Below are positions 18,311 to 27,713 of a stretch of DNA of 64,000 nt, in pieces. A program made the position numbers and the translations under genes. Source of the stretch: SZAS-79 sp963844255. Lineage in GTDB: Bacteria; Pseudomonadota; Gammaproteobacteria; Burkholderiales; SG8-39. Below the pieces are notes generated by a model that made no database searches, was not told where the DNA came from, and was given only the letters and a program-made list of their open reading frames with translations. The stretch covers positions 179,602 to 243,601 of the forward strand of contig CAWJNP010000017.1 of assembly GCA_963844255.1 (NCBI GenBank), written 5' to 3'. Numbering within the stretch: the first letter of the stretch is position 1; each line of letters begins with the position of its first letter.

Positions 18311-18966
18311 ATGGCAAAGAAACTGCTCGCCGGAATGTTGCTTGCAGCCCTCGGTTCGATTGCGCAGGCGCAGACTTTCCCGACCAGGAACATCACGATC
18401 TTCAGTCCGTTTGCGCCCGGGGGCACTTCCGATTTCGTCGGCCGTGTCGTGGCGCAGAAGATGATGGAGAACACCGGATGGAAGATCATCATTCCGGGGA
18501 GATGTTCAAGGATGCCGCGGGCATCGACATGCTGCACGTACCGTGCAAGGGGAGCGGTCTTTCAATGACTGCAGTGCTCGGAGGCGAAGTGCAGGTGCTG
18601 TTTGAAAACATCTCGGCGGCGGTTCCAAACGTCAAGGCGGGGCGGCTGCGCCCGATCGCCGTCACTTCGATCACGCGCTCCTCCGCGTTGCCCGATGTCC
18701 CCACACTGAATGAATCCGGGCTGCCCGGGTTCGAGGTGCTGGCCTGGTTCGGGATGTTCGCGCCTGCGGCCACGCCCAAGGACGTGCTCCGGACCCTGAA
18801 CCTGGAGTTCGTGAAGGCGTTGCGTGACCCGAAGGTCGCCGGGCAGATGCTGTCGCGCGGGCTGGAGCCGCGGCCGATGGGTCTTGAGGAGTTCGACGCG
18901 ATCTGGCGCAAGGACGTCGAGTAGTACGCCTCGATCGTGAAGAAGGCGAAGATCACCGTCGATTAA
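18311..18966 (+). pseudogene. Decayed Bug/TctC family substrate-binding protein
   Basis: The N-terminus (MAKKLLAGMLLAALGSIAQAQ signal peptide, then FPTRNITIFSPFAPGGTSDFVGRVVAQKM) and C-terminus (GEMFKDAAGIDMLHVPCKG through VPTLNESGLPGFEVLAWFGMF) of a tripartite-tricarboxylate binding protein are both present. About 100-110 residues between them are missing, and the two parts are in different frames near 18495. A TAG at 18922-18924 then interrupts the final VE-YASIVKKAKITVD tail, which otherwise ends in a normal TAA at 18966. A large deletion, a frameshift and a stop in one gene mark real decay, unlike the single-base breaks elsewhere. An intact relative is at 54678. Confidence 0.85.
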
Positions 18967-19001
18967 GGTGCGCGGGGCCGGGCGCGGCGCGCCCGGTGGT
19001 C

Positions 19002-19631
19002 TCAAGCCCCGTTTTCGCCTGACGTGTCCGCGGCAAGCGCGAAGCGGACCAGTTCCGCCACGTTGCGGACGTCGAGCTTTTCCATGATGCGGGTCTTGTG
19101 GACTTCGACGGTGCGCGGGCTGATGCCGAGCGCAGCCGCGATCTCCTTGGCGTGCAGCCCGCGTGCGGCGTGATCGAGCACTTCCCGCTCGCGCGCAGTG
19201 AGGCGGGAGAGCTTCTCGATGTCCGCGCTCCGGCTCTCGTGCCTGCGGATCCTGCGTTCCTCGAGCCCGAAGGCCGTTTCGATCGCCGCGAACAACTGGA
19301 CGTTGTCGAACGGCTTTTCGAGGAAATCCACCGCCTGTGAGCGGAACGCTGCCCGCGCCGTCGGCACGTCGCCGTGCGCCGTCATGATGATGAAGGGCAG
19401 CGCAGCGCCACGCTTGCGCAGGTCCTCCTGCAACGCCACGCCGCTCTTTCCCGGCAGGCGCACGTCGGCCACCACGCATCCCGCCCAGTCCGCGCGCCAT
19501 GCAGCCAGAAAGGCCTCGGCGTCGGCGAACGATGCGGTCCGGTACCCCGCGAGTCCGAGCATGAGCGCGATTGAGTCGCGCACCGAGGCATCGTCCTCGA
19601 CGATGAAGACAGTCAGGCTTTCCGTGCGCAC
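19002..19631 (-). CDS. FixJ/NarL-type response regulator
   Basis: A 209-residue regulator with an N-terminal receiver domain (phospho-acceptor Asp56 in VVADVRLPGKSG, acidic pocket VEDD at 11-14, Thr in MTAHGD, Lys in EKPFD) and a C-terminal LuxR helix-turn-helix (LTAREREVLDHAARGLHAKEIAAALGIS). Domain order and the FixJ-like linker suggest a transcriptional activator. Its start overlaps the end of the kinase gene by 19 bases, so the kinase is its partner. The divergent antiporter at 21285 is the best target candidate. Confidence 0.94.
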   Translation of the reverse strand: MRTESLTVFIVEDDASVRDSIALMLGLAGYRTASFADAEAFLAAWRADWAGCVVADVRLPGKSGVALQEDLRKRGAALPFIIMTAHGDVPTARAAFRSQAVDFLEKPFDNVQLFAAIETAFGLEERRIRRHESRSADIEKLSRLTAREREVLDHAARGLHAKEIAAALGISPRTVEVHKTRIMEKLDVRNVAELVRFALAADTSGENGA

Positions 19632-21178
19632 GGCAGCACCAGGTGAAATTCGCCATGCGCCGCGTGAGCGGCCTCGAGGGACCCGCCGTGGGCCTCGGCG
19701 ATCGCGCGGCTGACCGCAAGGCCCAGTCCCATGCCCATGGGCTTGCCCGAAACAAACGGTTCGAACAGGCCCGCGCGATTTTTCGCCGGGATGCCGGGGC
19801 CGTCGTCGGCTACTAGAATTCTGAGGCCGGTGTCGCCATGGCGGTCGACGCGGATTCCCACGCGGCCCCTAGCGCGGCCCGGTCCGGTCACCGAATCGAC
19901 CGCGTTCGCGATCAGGTTGCGCAGCACCACCTCGATCTGCAAACGGTCGACAAAGAGCGGCGGCAGCGCGGGGGCGGCTTCGATCTCGAACGTGACGTCC
20001 TTGCCCTGCGCCGCGTCGGTGGCCATCCGGCGCGCGGCCGCCAGGATCAGGGCGACCTCGACGACCTCCAGCCGGGTGGTGCCGGCGCGGAAGAAGTCAC
20101 GCAGCCTGCGCACGATCTCGGCGGCGCGTTCCGCTTCGGAGAGGATCTTGGTGATGATTTCCCGCATCTGCGGCTGCGCGGACGGGCTTCTTTCCAGCAG
20201 CATCTGCGCCGCTCGCCCGTAGTTCGTGACCGCCGTGAGGGGCTGGTTGACTTCGTGCGCGATCGCGCCGGCCATTTCACCCGCGGCGGCAAGCCGCAGC
20301 GTCTCCCGCAGGCCCTGCTCGGCGCGCTGCCGCTGGTCCACCATGACGCCCAGGAACAGGCCGGACAGCGTAAGCGCCGCCAGCAAGGCCTGGAGTTCGA
20401 CCACGGGGAGCGAAATTCCCGCATCCGCATGGATGCCGAAAACCACCCCGATCTGGACAATGGCGGTGGCCAGGATCGCCCCGTTCATGCCGAACCGGAC
20501 CGCAATCCAGATGAGCGGCAGGAACAGCAGGTAGAACTGGCGCGAGGGGTCTCTCCCCAGGCCCTCGAATATCAACCAGACAGTCCCCGCGAGCACGGCC
20601 GCCTGCAGTAGCGCCTCGGGCCGGCGGGCCAGGGAGACCAGCGCGGCCCTGCGTTCACCGTCCGCGGCGGCAAACAGCAGCGGCGCCGTCACGAGGATGC
20701 CCACCGCGTCGCCGATCCAGAAGCGCAGCCACGCGTTTTCGAATGCCGTCTCCCCCAGCAGGCCGGCCGCGTGCAGCACCCCGATGAAGCAGGCGCCGAC
20801 GACGCCCGCGCCCGCGACCACCACCGCTGCGAACAGGGTAAGTTGCCGCGTCGAACGCAGTCCCGTATCGCGCAGCAGGAACTTCAGCGCCCACGCGATC
20901 GTGGCGTAGCCGCCGGAAAGCACCAGGGCGGTCAGCGCCGTGATTGCGTATCCGCCGGGCACGTCCCGCACGAGGATGTCCGCAAGCACGATCGTCGCAA
21001 GCACGGCCGGAGCGTGCCCCAGGCCGCCCAGCATCATCCAGACGATGGCGAGCGCCGGCTGCGGATTCCACGGCGTGATGTTGAACGGGCCGACCGGATC
21101 GATGTAGCTGGCCCAGTCGAGCGCGACGTAACACGGCGCGAACACGGCCGCGTCCCGGAGGTATCGAAGGATTTTCAT
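19613..21178 (-). CDS. Membrane sensor histidine kinase with MASE1 domain
   Basis: A 521-residue kinase. Residues 1-280 hold a MASE1-like multi-pass membrane sensor with about eight hydrophobic segments. The dimerisation domain has the phospho-acceptor His308 in AIAHEVNQPLTAV, and the ATPase domain has NLIANAVDSV, ADDGPGIP and GMGLGLAVSRAIAEAHGG. The H-box resembles FixL-type kinases, in keeping with the FixJ-type regulator encoded next. The signal is unknown; MASE1 senses from within the membrane. It is divergent from the Na+/H+ antiporter, which suggests an ionic or envelope cue. Confidence 0.92.
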   Translation of the reverse strand: MKILRYLRDAAVFAPCYVALDWASYIDPVGPFNITPWNPQPALAIVWMMLGGLGHAPAVLATIVLADILVRDVPGGYAITALTALVLSGGYATIAWALKFLLRDTGLRSTRQLTLFAAVVVAGAGVVGACFIGVLHAAGLLGETAFENAWLRFWIGDAVGILVTAPLLFAAADGERRAALVSLARRPEALLQAAVLAGTVWLIFEGLGRDPSRQFYLLFLPLIWIAVRFGMNGAILATAIVQIGVVFGIHADAGISLPVVELQALLAALTLSGLFLGVMVDQRQRAEQGLRETLRLAAAGEMAGAIAHEVNQPLTAVTNYGRAAQMLLERSPSAQPQMREIITKILSEAERAAEIVRRLRDFFRAGTTRLEVVEVALILAAARRMATDAAQGKDVTFEIEAAPALPPLFVDRLQIEVVLRNLIANAVDSVTGPGRARGRVGIRVDRHGDTGLRILVADDGPGIPAKNRAGLFEPFVSGKPMGMGLGLAVSRAIAEAHGGSLEAAHAAHGEFHLVLPCARKA

Positions 21179-21230
21179 CGCAGGTGGCCATCTTGCGGCG
21201 AGGGGCGGTGCAAGGCAAGTAAGCGCTTTT

Positions 21231-21277
21231 ACTTACGCGGTCTTGCGAATTACCGGGGAGACCCGCCAGGCGTAAGT
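21231..21277. promoter_or_regulatory. Inverted ACTTACGC/GCGTAAGT pair in kinase-antiporter gap
   Basis: ACTTACGC at 21231-21238 and its exact reverse complement at 21270-21277 lie 39 bases apart in the 106-base divergent gap, with a related AAGTAAGCGC at 21217-21226. The second copy overlaps the putative -10 of the antiporter, a suitable place for a response-regulator site. Confidence 0.4.
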
Positions 21278-21278
21278 T
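21273..21278 (+). promoter_or_regulatory. -10 box (TAAGTT) for antiporter, leaderless spacing
   Basis: TAAGTT, then CCCGCC, then the ATG at 21285. It is weaker than the other six-base-spaced boxes and overlaps the GCGTAAGT motif. Confidence 0.35.
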
Positions 21279-21284
21279 CCCGCC

Positions 21285-22700
21285 ATGGCTACCCACATTG
21301 AAACCCTCGAAATCGTCGGCGCGGTGTTGTTCGCGCTGGCGGTCGTGCACACGTTTTCCACCCGCTATTTCGAGCATCTTGCCCATACCCGGACCGCGCA
21401 TTCCGGGCTGTGGCACCTGCTGGGGGAGGTCGAGACCGTGTTCGGCCTGTGGGCATTCATCCTGCTCGTGTTCATGGCCGCCGCGTTCGGCTGGGGCGTC
21501 GCCTCGGCCTACCTGGACAGCCGGCACTTCGTGGAGCCGATGTTCGTATTTGTCATCATGGTCATCGCCGCCAGCCGGCCGATCCTGCAGCTTGCCTCCG
21601 ACAGCGTGGGGGCCATCGGCCGGGCCCTGCCGGTGCACCCCGCGATCGCCGGCTACTTCCTGAGCCTGTCGTTCGTGCCGCTGCTCGGCTCGCTGATCAC
21701 GGAGCCCGCGGCGATGACGCTCGCCGCGCTGATGCTGCGCGAACGCATTTTCAAGACTGGCGCCTCGAGCCGGCTGAAGTACGCGACGCTCGGCGTGCTG
21801 TTCGTCAACGTCTCCATCGGGGGCGTGCTGACGAATTTCGCGGCGCCGCCCGTGCTCATGGTGGCGGCCAAGTGGGAGTGGAGCACTGCATTCATGCTGT
21901 CTACGTTCGGGGCCAAGGCCGCGCTGGCGGTGCTGGTCAACGCGCTCGTGCTGACATTCCTCTTTCGCCGTGAGTTGTCCATCCGGGCGGAGGCTCCCCC
22001 GGTGGAGAGCCCGGGGGAGCGGGTGCCCACGGCATTCGTGGCGGTGAACGTCGCCATTCTTGCCATGGTGGTGTCCATGAACCATCTCCCGGAGGCGTTC
22101 ATGGGGCTCCTGCTGTTGTTTCTCGGCCTGGCGGAAGCCTACCGCCGGCACCACGACCGGCTGATGCTGCGCGAGGGGCTGATGGTGGCGTTCTTCCTCG
22201 CGGGGCTGGTGGTGCTCGGCGGGCAGCAGCGCTGGTGGCTGCAGGATGTCCTGTCCAGGCTCGATGAATCGACGCTGTTCTATGCCGCCGCCGCCCTCAC
22301 GGCCATTACCGACAACGCCGCGCTCACCTACCTCGGCTCGCTGGTCGATGGGCTGTCGGACGAATACAAGTACGCGCTGGTGGCGGGGGCCATGGCAGGG
22401 GGCGGCTTGACGGTGATCGCAAATGCGCCGAACCCGGCGGGCTTCGCGATCCTGAAGGATCATTTTGAAGACCAGTCGATCAATCCATTCGGGCTGTTCG
22501 TTGCCGCCCTGCCGCCCACGTTTGTCGCGATCGTTTGCTTCCGGGGGCTGCAGAAGCAGGCCTCGGAATTCTTCGACTGGGAACTCTGGTCGGAGTGGTT
22601 CTCCGGCCTGGACCGGGGATTCGTGTTCCTGCTAATCCTGCCAATTGTCGTCGCAGCAGTGGGGCTGTGGGCCGAACATGCACGGCGCGACGGCGAGTAA
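21285..22700 (+). CDS. Putative Na+/H+ antiporter
   Basis: A 471-residue inner-membrane protein with about twelve hydrophobic segments, fitting the 'putative Na+/H+ antiporter' family (PF07399). Conserved polar patches inside the membrane are LITEPAAMTLAALMLRERIF, GVLTNFAAPPVLMVAAKWEW, TAITDNAALTYLGSLVDGL and VIANAPNPAGFAILKDHF. It would exchange sodium for protons and help pH or salt homeostasis. It is divergent from the kinase-regulator pair and shares a gap with inverted repeats, suggesting two-component control. Activity is inferred from family only. Confidence 0.82.
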   Translation: MATHIETLEIVGAVLFALAVVHTFSTRYFEHLAHTRTAHSGLWHLLGEVETVFGLWAFILLVFMAAAFGWGVASAYLDSRHFVEPMFVFVIMVIAASRPILQLASDSVGAIGRALPVHPAIAGYFLSLSFVPLLGSLITEPAAMTLAALMLRERIFKTGASSRLKYATLGVLFVNVSIGGVLTNFAAPPVLMVAAKWEWSTAFMLSTFGAKAALAVLVNALVLTFLFRRELSIRAEAPPVESPGERVPTAFVAVNVAILAMVVSMNHLPEAFMGLLLLFLGLAEAYRRHHDRLMLREGLMVAFFLAGLVVLGGQQRWWLQDVLSRLDESTLFYAAAALTAITDNAALTYLGSLVDGLSDEYKYALVAGAMAGGGLTVIANAPNPAGFAILKDHFEDQSINPFGLFVAALPPTFVAIVCFRGLQKQASEFFDWELWSEWFSGLDRGFVFLLILPIVVAAVGLWAEHARRDGE

Positions 22701-22720
22701 CCCGGCCGCGGTATGACGCC

Positions 22721-23404
22721 CTAGCGGCTGTTGAGGCGGCGCAGGTCTTCGACCCAGCGCTCCGACACGGTCTTGATCCAGGCCAGGTCGGCGGGCCCTT
22801 CGTAGGTGCTGTACGCAGAAATATAGAGCGCCTTTCCGCCGATCAGCACGAGCGTGATCGTGCTCAGGTTGAAGACCGGCTTCTCCCGCCAGCCGCCCTG
22901 CGTCGGGCGCATGACCCCGCGCAGGATGCTGATCCCCTGCGCGTCGTTGCGCAGCACCGCGAGCAGTTGCGGCGCGCCGGGCGGTTTCTGCTCCTGCAGG
23001 AATTTCATGTAGTCAGTGGTTTCCGGCGGCGGGGCACCGAGATCGCGCGTGGAATCCTTCAGGAGCGCGGCGTACTCCGTGGCATTCAGCCGTTGCCGTT
23101 CGGTCGCCCGTGGCGTCACGACGACCAGATAGCGGCGCAGCGCCAGTTCGTCGCCGGAACCGAAGCGGCGTGCATCCGCATCGGCCAGTGCGAACAGCAG
23201 CACGCGGTTGCTGGCCTCGGTCAGTGATTCGGCAAGGTCGGTGAGTCGGGGCGAACTGAAAACCGCGGCGTCCGAGAAGCCGGGTGGGGTGTCGAGCACC
23301 AGCCGGTCGGCACCGAGTCGCGCGGCGAACGGCGCGGCCGAGGCTGGCGCGCAAAGCAGAACTGCGACAGCCACGGACAACAGTGTGGCCAGCCGCCGGC
23401 GCAT
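22721..23404 (-). CDS. Hypothetical exported protein
   Basis: A 227-residue protein with a clear signal peptide (MRRRLATLLSVAVAVLLCAPASAA, cleaved about residue 24). The mature part has mixed alpha/beta character, a NRVLLFALADAD segment, an LRRYLVVVTPRATERQ strand-helix stretch and a conserved-looking SERWVEDLRRLN end. No named family is recognised. It begins two bases after the argG stop and has GGGGGAAG upstream, so it is probably co-transcribed with argG; this need not imply a role in arginine synthesis. Confidence 0.75.
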   Translation of the reverse strand: MRRRLATLLSVAVAVLLCAPASAAPFAARLGADRLVLDTPPGFSDAAVFSSPRLTDLAESLTEASNRVLLFALADADARRFGSGDELALRRYLVVVTPRATERQRLNATEYAALLKDSTRDLGAPPPETTDYMKFLQEQKPPGAPQLLAVLRNDAQGISILRGVMRPTQGGWREKPVFNLSTITLVLIGGKALYISAYSTYEGPADLAWIKTVSERWVEDLRRLNSR

Positions 23405-23406
23405 GG

Positions 23407-24666
<1,260 letters not shown>

Positions 24667-24667
<1 letters not shown>

Positions 24668-25601
24668 TACGTGTTCACTTTTCCGAGTAACAAGAATTCC
24701 ATCAGTGCCTTCTGTGCGTGCAGGCGGTTCTCGGCCTCTTCCCAGACCACGCTGTGCGGTCCGTCGATGACTTCTGCCGAGACTTCCTCGCCGCGGTGCG
24801 CCGGCAGGCAGTGCATGAACACCGCATCCTTCTTCGCGGCACGTCATCATGTCGGCGTCCACCTGCCAGTGCTTCGAAGTCCTTCATGCGTGCCTCATTC
24901 TCCGCTTCGAACCCCATGCTGGTCCAGACGTCGGTCGTCACGAGATCCGCGTCCTTGGCCGCCTGCATCGGGTCGGCGAATTCCTCGTAGTTGGCGGTGC
25001 CGTAGAGGCCGGCGCGCTCGGGCTCGACCTCGTAGCCCGGCGGCGTCGATACATGCACATTGAAATCGAGCACTTCGGCGGCCTGCAGCCAGGTGTTGCA
25101 GACGTTGTTCGAGTCGCCGATCCAGGCCACCGTCTTGCCGCGGATGTCGCCGCGCTGCTCGATGAAGGTGTAGATGTCGGCGAGGATCTGGCACGGATGG
25201 TATTCGTTGGTCAGTCCGTTGATCACCGGCACGCGCGAGTTGGCCGCGAAGCGCTCGATGATGTCCTGCTCGAAGGTGCGGATCATGACGATGTCGCACA
25301 TGCGCGAGATCACCTGCGCGGCATCCTCGACCGGTTCACCGCGGCCGAGCTGCGAATCGCGCGTGAGAGGAAGATCGCCGGTGCCGCCCAGCTGATGCAT
25401 GCCGGCCTCGAACGACAGGCGGGTGCGGGTCGACTGCTTCTCGAAGATCATCACCAGGGTGCGGTCGGCCAGCGGCCAGTAGCGCTCGTAGCGCTTGAAC
25501 TGGTCCTTGATCCAGCGGGTGCGCTCGAAGAGGTGATAGAGCTCTTCGCGCGACAGGTCGCGGAACTGGAGGAAATGCCGGATCGGGGTATCCGCAGCCA
25601 T
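24667..25601 (-). CDS. argF: Ornithine carbamoyltransferase, frame broken near the end
   Basis: Makes citrulline from ornithine and carbamoyl phosphate. The carbamoyl-phosphate site is EKQSTRTRLSFEAGMHQLGG, ornithine binding involves MVFGLTNEYHPCQILADIYT-like residues (seen as NGLTNEYHPCQ), and the catalytic HCLPAHRGEE loop is present in a shifted frame after breaks around 24840-24880. The end, NRLHAQKALMEFLLLGKVNT, is in the original family frame and its TAA overlaps the argG ATG. Length of about 311 codons fits. It lies two bases downstream of argD, so argD-argF-argG is one operon. Confidence 0.93.
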
Positions 25602-25603
25602 GC

Positions 25604-26813
25604 CTAGCCGGCCTTCGCCGCCGGAGCCGCCTGGGCGGGGCGTGCAAGGAAAGACTTGACCACGGGCACGAGGATGTCGACCAGCTGGCGACCCTCCGCC
25701 TCGCTCATGACCAGCGGCGGCAGCGAGGCGGATCACGCTGTCGGCGGTGACGTTGAGCACCAGGCCGGCCGCGAGGGCCAGCGTGACGATTTCGCCGCAC
25801 GGACGGTCGAGCTCGATGCCGATCATCATGCCCATGCCGCGCACTTCGACGAAACCGGGCGTGCCGGCGAGACCCTGCTGCATGCCGTCGCGGATCACGC
25901 GACCGACGCGCGTGGCGTTGTCGAGCAGCTTCTCCGACTTCATCGTATCGATCGTCGCGACAACGCCGGTGCAGGCGAGCGGGTTTCCGCCGAAGGTCGA
26001 GCCGTGCTTGCCCGGGCTGAACACACCCTTCGCGCGGTTGCCGGTCACGCAGGCACCGACGGCCAGGCCGCCGCCGAGCCCCTTGGCGAGCGGCACCACG
26101 TCGGGCGAAATGCCGGCGTGCTGGTAGACGAACCACTGTCCGGTGCGGCCCAGGCCGCACTGCACCTCGTCCGAGATGAACAGCCACTCGTTCTTGTCGC
26201 AGATCTCCTTCAGGCCGCGCAGATATTCCATGCGCGACACGTTGATCCCGCCTTCGCCCTGGATCGGTTCGATCAGCACTGCCACCACATTCTTGTTGTG
26301 AGCGGCCACCGAGCGCACCGCTTCGAGGTCATCGAGCGGCACGCGCACGAAGCCCGACACCAGCGGCTCGAAGCCTGCCTGCACCTTGCGGCTGCCGGTG
26401 GCAGACAGCGTCGCGAGCGTGCGTCCGTGGAACGCCTTCTCGAACACGATGATCTCCGGACGTTCGACTCCGCGCTTGTGGCCGTACAGGCGCGCGACCT
26501 TGATTGCAGCCTCGTTGGCTTCGCAGCCCGAGTTGCAGAAGAACACCTCGTCCAGGCCCGTGATTTCCGCGATCCGGTCGGCGGCCGCTTCCTGGTCCGG
26601 GATCACAAACAGGTTGGACGTATGGATGATGCCGCTGGCGATCCGGTCGTTCAGCGCGCGCTTGAGCGCGGGGTGTCCGTAGCCGAGCGTATTCACGGCG
26701 ATGCCGGCGAGGCCGTCGAGGTATTTGCGGCCGGATTCGTCCCACAGCCAGACGCCTTCGCCGCGGACGAAGGCCAGCGGCAGGCGGGCATAGGTATTCA
26801 TGACGTGGGACAT
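25604..26813 (-). CDS. argD: Acetylornithine aminotransferase, frame broken near the end
   Basis: A class III PLP aminotransferase of about 403 residues acting on N-acetylglutamate semialdehyde. Motifs are NTYARLPLAFVRGEG, the FFCNSGCEANEAAIK phosphate loop, FHGRTLATLSATG, ISDEVQCGLGRTG and the PLP lysine in PLAKGLGGGLAVGA. A break near 25728 shifts the last ~40 codons (LLPPLVMSEAEGRQLVDILVPV). GGGAGAG precedes the ATG at 26813. The leader contains a hairpin at 26835-26858 that on this strand ends in five T. Confidence 0.93.
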
Positions 26814-26834
26814 GGCGGTCTCTCCCAAATGCAA

Positions 26835-26858
26835 AAACGGCGGGGAAGGCCGCCGTTT
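26835..26858 (-). terminator. Terminator-like hairpin in the argD leader
   Basis: AAACGGCGG pairs with CCGCCGTTT (nine pairs, six-base loop); on the minus strand a TTTTT run overlaps and follows the stem. It lies between the probable argD start site near 26867 and the argD ATG, where it could attenuate argDFG or shape the mRNA 5' end. Confidence 0.5.
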
Positions 26859-26873
26859 AATTGATGTTATCAC

Positions 26874-26881
26874 AGTATAAT
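26874..26881. promoter_or_regulatory. Overlapping divergent -10 boxes, argD and DUF3579 gene
   Basis: TATAAT at 26876-26881 reads toward the plus-strand gene and TATACT (complement of 26874-26879) toward argD. -35 elements are weak on both sides, so the two promoters would compete for this site. Confidence 0.45.
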
Positions 26882-26922
26882 TTCGCTTACTCCCCTGCAG
26901 CTTCTACGCGTGCCTTTACCCC

Positions 26923-27255
26923 ATGCCCGACCTACCCGTCGAGTTCGTAATCCAGGGCACCACCGAGGAAGGCAAGCCGTTTCGTCCCAGCGACTGGGCC
27001 GAGCGCCTGTGCGGCGTGATGGCCGCGTTTGGCAGCGACCAGCACCTCGCCTATTCCCCGTATGTGCATCCGATTACCTCGAACGGCGTGCGGTGCGTGG
27101 TCGTCGACATGCGGCTGGAGGCAATCGAGCCGATGGCCTACCGTTTTCTGCTGAGTTTCGCGAAGGACAACGACCTGCGGGTGCGACCCGGGCGACCGCC
27201 CGAGCGTACCCTGCTGGCCGAACTGGGGCGTGCCTCCGGAAGTGCCGGTGCCTGA
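26923..27255 (+). CDS. DUF3579-like small protein
   Basis: A 110-residue soluble protein resembling the DUF3579 family found next to arginine genes in betaproteobacteria. It begins PDLPVEFVIQGTTEEGKPFRPSDWAERL and has a HPITSNGVRCVVVDMRLEA core, an LLSFAKDNDLRV helix and a basic/proline-rich end. The function is unknown. It is divergent from argD with the -10 boxes overlapping, and its TATAAT lies about 41 bases before the ATG. The family name is from memory of the N-terminal pattern. Confidence 0.7.
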   Translation: MPDLPVEFVIQGTTEEGKPFRPSDWAERLCGVMAAFGSDQHLAYSPYVHPITSNGVRCVVVDMRLEAIEPMAYRFLLSFAKDNDLRVRPGRPPERTLLAELGRASGSAGA

Positions 27256-27302
27256 AGCCCGTTTGACCGCGCCCCGCAGATGCGTGCGGCGCGGCAGGGC
27301 CC

Positions 27303-27324
27303 TGCGTGCCCGGCGGGGCACGCA
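27303..27324. terminator. Hairpin between convergent DUF3579 gene and rpsT
   Basis: TGCGTGCCC and GGGCACGCA make a nine-pair stem with a GGCG loop, ten bases beyond the rpsT stop and 47 beyond the other gene. Neither strand has a T-run, so this is a rho-independent-like hairpin without a classic tail. Confidence 0.5.
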
Positions 27325-27334
27325 CCTGCTGCGT

Positions 27335-27604
27335 TTACTGCTTGTCGAGCGTCTTGACAGCGATGGCGAGGCGCGACTTCTGGCGCGCAGCGGCATTCCT
27401 GTGGATCACACCTTTGGCTGCGGTGCGGTCGATCTTGCTCATCGAGGCGGTCAGGGCGGCGGCCGCAGCGGCCTTGTCGCCCTTGGCGACGGCCTTCTTG
27501 ACGGCCTTGACCGCGGTACGCATCGACGAGTGCAGGCTCGCGTTGCGCTGACGGCTGAGTTCGGAAGTGCGGGCGCTCTTCTTCGAGGAGGCGGTATTGG
27601 CCAT
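27335..27604 (-). CDS. rpsT: 30S ribosomal protein S20
   Basis: An 89-residue, lysine/arginine-rich helical ribosomal protein that binds 16S rRNA in the body of the small subunit. ANTASSKKSARTSELSRQRN and SSMRTAVKAVKKAV are standard S20 sequence, as is AAKGVIHRNAAARQKSRL. It is encoded alone. TAGAAT lies about 35 bases before the ATG, so this mRNA has a leader, unlike several neighbours. rpsT divergent from murJ is a common gamma/beta-proteobacterial order. Confidence 0.97.
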   Translation of the reverse strand: MANTASSKKSARTSELSRQRNASLHSSMRTAVKAVKKAVAKGDKAAAAAALTASMSKIDRTAAKGVIHRNAAARQKSRLAIAVKTLDKQ

Positions 27605-27713
27605 GGGTTGGAACCGGTGTCGGAAAAGGCGCGCATTCTAGCGGTTAAGCCCCGGACGGGCAAGGCATTTCCTGCCCTGCGGCATCCGGCCGGCCGGGTG
27701 TGAGGCCATCCCG

